From NCBI GenBank assembly GCA_963732355.1, contig CAVSZD010000007.1:826161-890160 (forward strand): a stretch of 64,000 bases of DNA, read 5' to 3'. Positions 62,901-64,000 of this stretch are shown piece by piece. The translations under genes and the position numbers were made by a program. The notes under the pieces were generated by a model, which was not told the DNA's origin, did no database searches, and saw nothing but the letters and a program-made list of their open reading frames with translations. Source of the DNA: JADKAV01 sp963732355. GTDB lineage: Bacteria; Actinomycetota; Actinomycetes; S36-B12; UBA10799. Position 1 is the stretch's first letter; the number at the start of each line of letters is the position of its first letter.

Positions 62901-64000
62901 TGCCCGGCGGAACGTATACGACTTCGACGAGGTATACGACTCGCGGGTTCGTGGACTACACGCTTGGAACGACCGGCGTATACCCGCTATACCTACGATG
63001 CGTCGGGCAGAAGGACTTACGGTGGAGCTCGACCACTACTCGGGGACGCTGGACGACACGGACTACACCTATCGAGCGAGAACGGGAACGTGACGCAGGT
63101 AGACTATCCCGACGGCGGCCAGACCAAATATTACTACGACGAGCTCAACCGGCGCTACAAGCAGGAAGTGTTGCGCACCTCGCCTCGACCTACATCACGA
63201 CCGAATACGGATACTCCAAGACCAACAAGGTCACGCTGATCAAGTTCCGACCGGCCACAACACCACCAACAGCTATACCGACCTTGACCAGGTAGATACA
63301 GTGGTCGCGCCCGGGAACTTCTCCACCGTATACACCTACGACTTGCAAAACCGGACGGTGAGCGTCACCGATCCCGACGGTCTGGTCACGGAATATGAAT
63401 ACAACACGAACAGCTGGACGACGAAGGTGACCAACAAGGTCGACGCGGTTCAGGCCAACGACATAGTGGTGGAATACGGCTACGACGACAACGGCGCGAG
63501 GACGTCGGAGAAGGACCCGCTGGGCAACCAATACGACCGGGAATATGACGCGATGGGGCGCAATACGAAGATAACCGCGCCGCTGGTGACCGGCCAGGTG
63601 AACCCCAAGGAGGATTTGAGATACTTCGACGGGAACGGGAACGTGGTGAAGGTCGTGGACTGTCAAAGCCGCGACGACGAACTACGTATACAACGCGCTT
63701 AACCAGCGCTCGAGCATGGGTTGGGGCGTGAGCGTTAACGACGTGACATACACATGGAACTGCTGCGGGTGACGGCATATACCGACGCCACGGGAAGCGC
63801 GTCCTTGTCGAGCTATGACCAGCTCGCGAGGTTGCAGCTTCACAGATACCCAGGGCAACCAGGTGCAGTATAGCTGACGACTCGGTGCTCGCGCGTCCTC
63901 GTACTTACCGACCACACCAGCGCCACCACGGTACACCTACGACCTGCGCGGCGGGGTGACGAGGATCGCCCACTCCTTCGGGCAACACCGACTACACGCA
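59906..64000 (+). pseudogene. Large RHS/YD-repeat protein gene, many frame changes, runs off the window
   Basis: ATG 59906 follows GGAGGGG. The start region carries a DUF6531-like segment (NTYEGNLTLLATDIPLQARV then SRAYNS and FGAGWFLNLDECL). YD repeats follow to the window end, for example YYYNADKNLEVVQDALGF, NTYDYNGNVTDVAIPD, YAYDEMGRVLLVTLPGGTY and YTYDLQNRTVSVTDPDG. The frame changes at about 60430, 60620, 60836, 61560, 62510, 62740, 63000, 63180 and 63300 and again after 63690. RHS proteins are large secreted or surface shells carrying C-terminal toxins; that end is not seen. Frame damage this dense suggests poor sequence quality. Confidence 0.75.

Noticed and set aside
57641..64000. The end region as an integrated prophage or genomic island of the actinobacterium
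   Set aside because: No integrase, attachment repeat or phage gene is present, and the host gene is cut in mid-codon context with unrelated fragments following; a chimeric join is simpler.

Overview
The first ~57.6 kb looks like one stretch of a high-GC actinobacterial chromosome. Codons are G/C-ending, GTG and TTG starts are common, many genes overlap by ATGA, and several families are typical of Actinomycetota (PAC2 protein, DUF222-HNH nuclease, geranylgeranyl-reductase-type flavoprotein, actinobacterial tRNA-Glu/Asp/Phe cluster, ethylmalonyl-CoA mutase next to MeaB). No rRNA, phage or insertion sequence is visible. Several conserved genes are broken by single-base frame changes, which fits an imperfectly polished or metagenomic assembly better than real gene decay.

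Layout. 1-8.4 kb: leftward metabolic genes (MeaB/ethylmalonyl-CoA mutase, a flavin reductase, a VapBC-like toxin-antitoxin with a damaged antitoxin, and an acetaldehyde-dehydrogenase/DUF779/GAF-regulator unit). 8.7-14 kb: PAC2 protein, a frameshifted ADP-ribosylglycohydrolase-phosphatase fusion, a tandem-repeat array made from the 3' end of an amidohydrolase gene, and a glutamate-cysteine-ligase-type enzyme. 14.1-17.1 kb: three tRNAs followed by an AAA_14/DUF4143 ATPase, a Fic remnant and an intact VapBC pair. 17-27.8 kb: nucleotidase, unknown proteins, secreted lipase, stress protein, broken amino-acid permease, SDR, TetR and LysA. 27.9-37.3 kb: defence-like region with a DUF222-HNH nuclease, a complete Wadjet jetABCD operon (SMC-like anti-plasmid system) and a TY-Chap/YbjN-like protein. 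37.3-40.5 kb: gene fragments around a MarR-ltrA unit. 40.6-57.6 kb: PEP carboxylase, RecQ-type helicase, CDF transporter, secreted phosphodiesterase, xylulokinase, diguanylate cyclase, GH3 glycosidase, lipase and cell-wall genes.

The most striking non-coding feature is a family of hairpins. Seven 68-bp near-perfect palindromes (GTTAGAGGTTGTGC...GCACAACCTCTAAC) with an orientable loop, plus two longer relatives (GTTGGTTGACG type), are spread over 46 kb. Most lie between divergent genes. Several are preceded by short GC-rich tandem repeats, and two (37.9 and 40.5 kb) sit exactly where neighbouring genes are cut off. No transposase is seen in the window.

At about 57,640 the composition changes abruptly in the middle of an EamA-transporter gene. 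The last 6.4 kb is an AT-richer mosaic: a lipoprotein, unknown fragments, a trigger-factor fragment and a heavily frameshifted RHS/YD-repeat gene running off the end. It is most simply explained as a chimeric join to a different organism.
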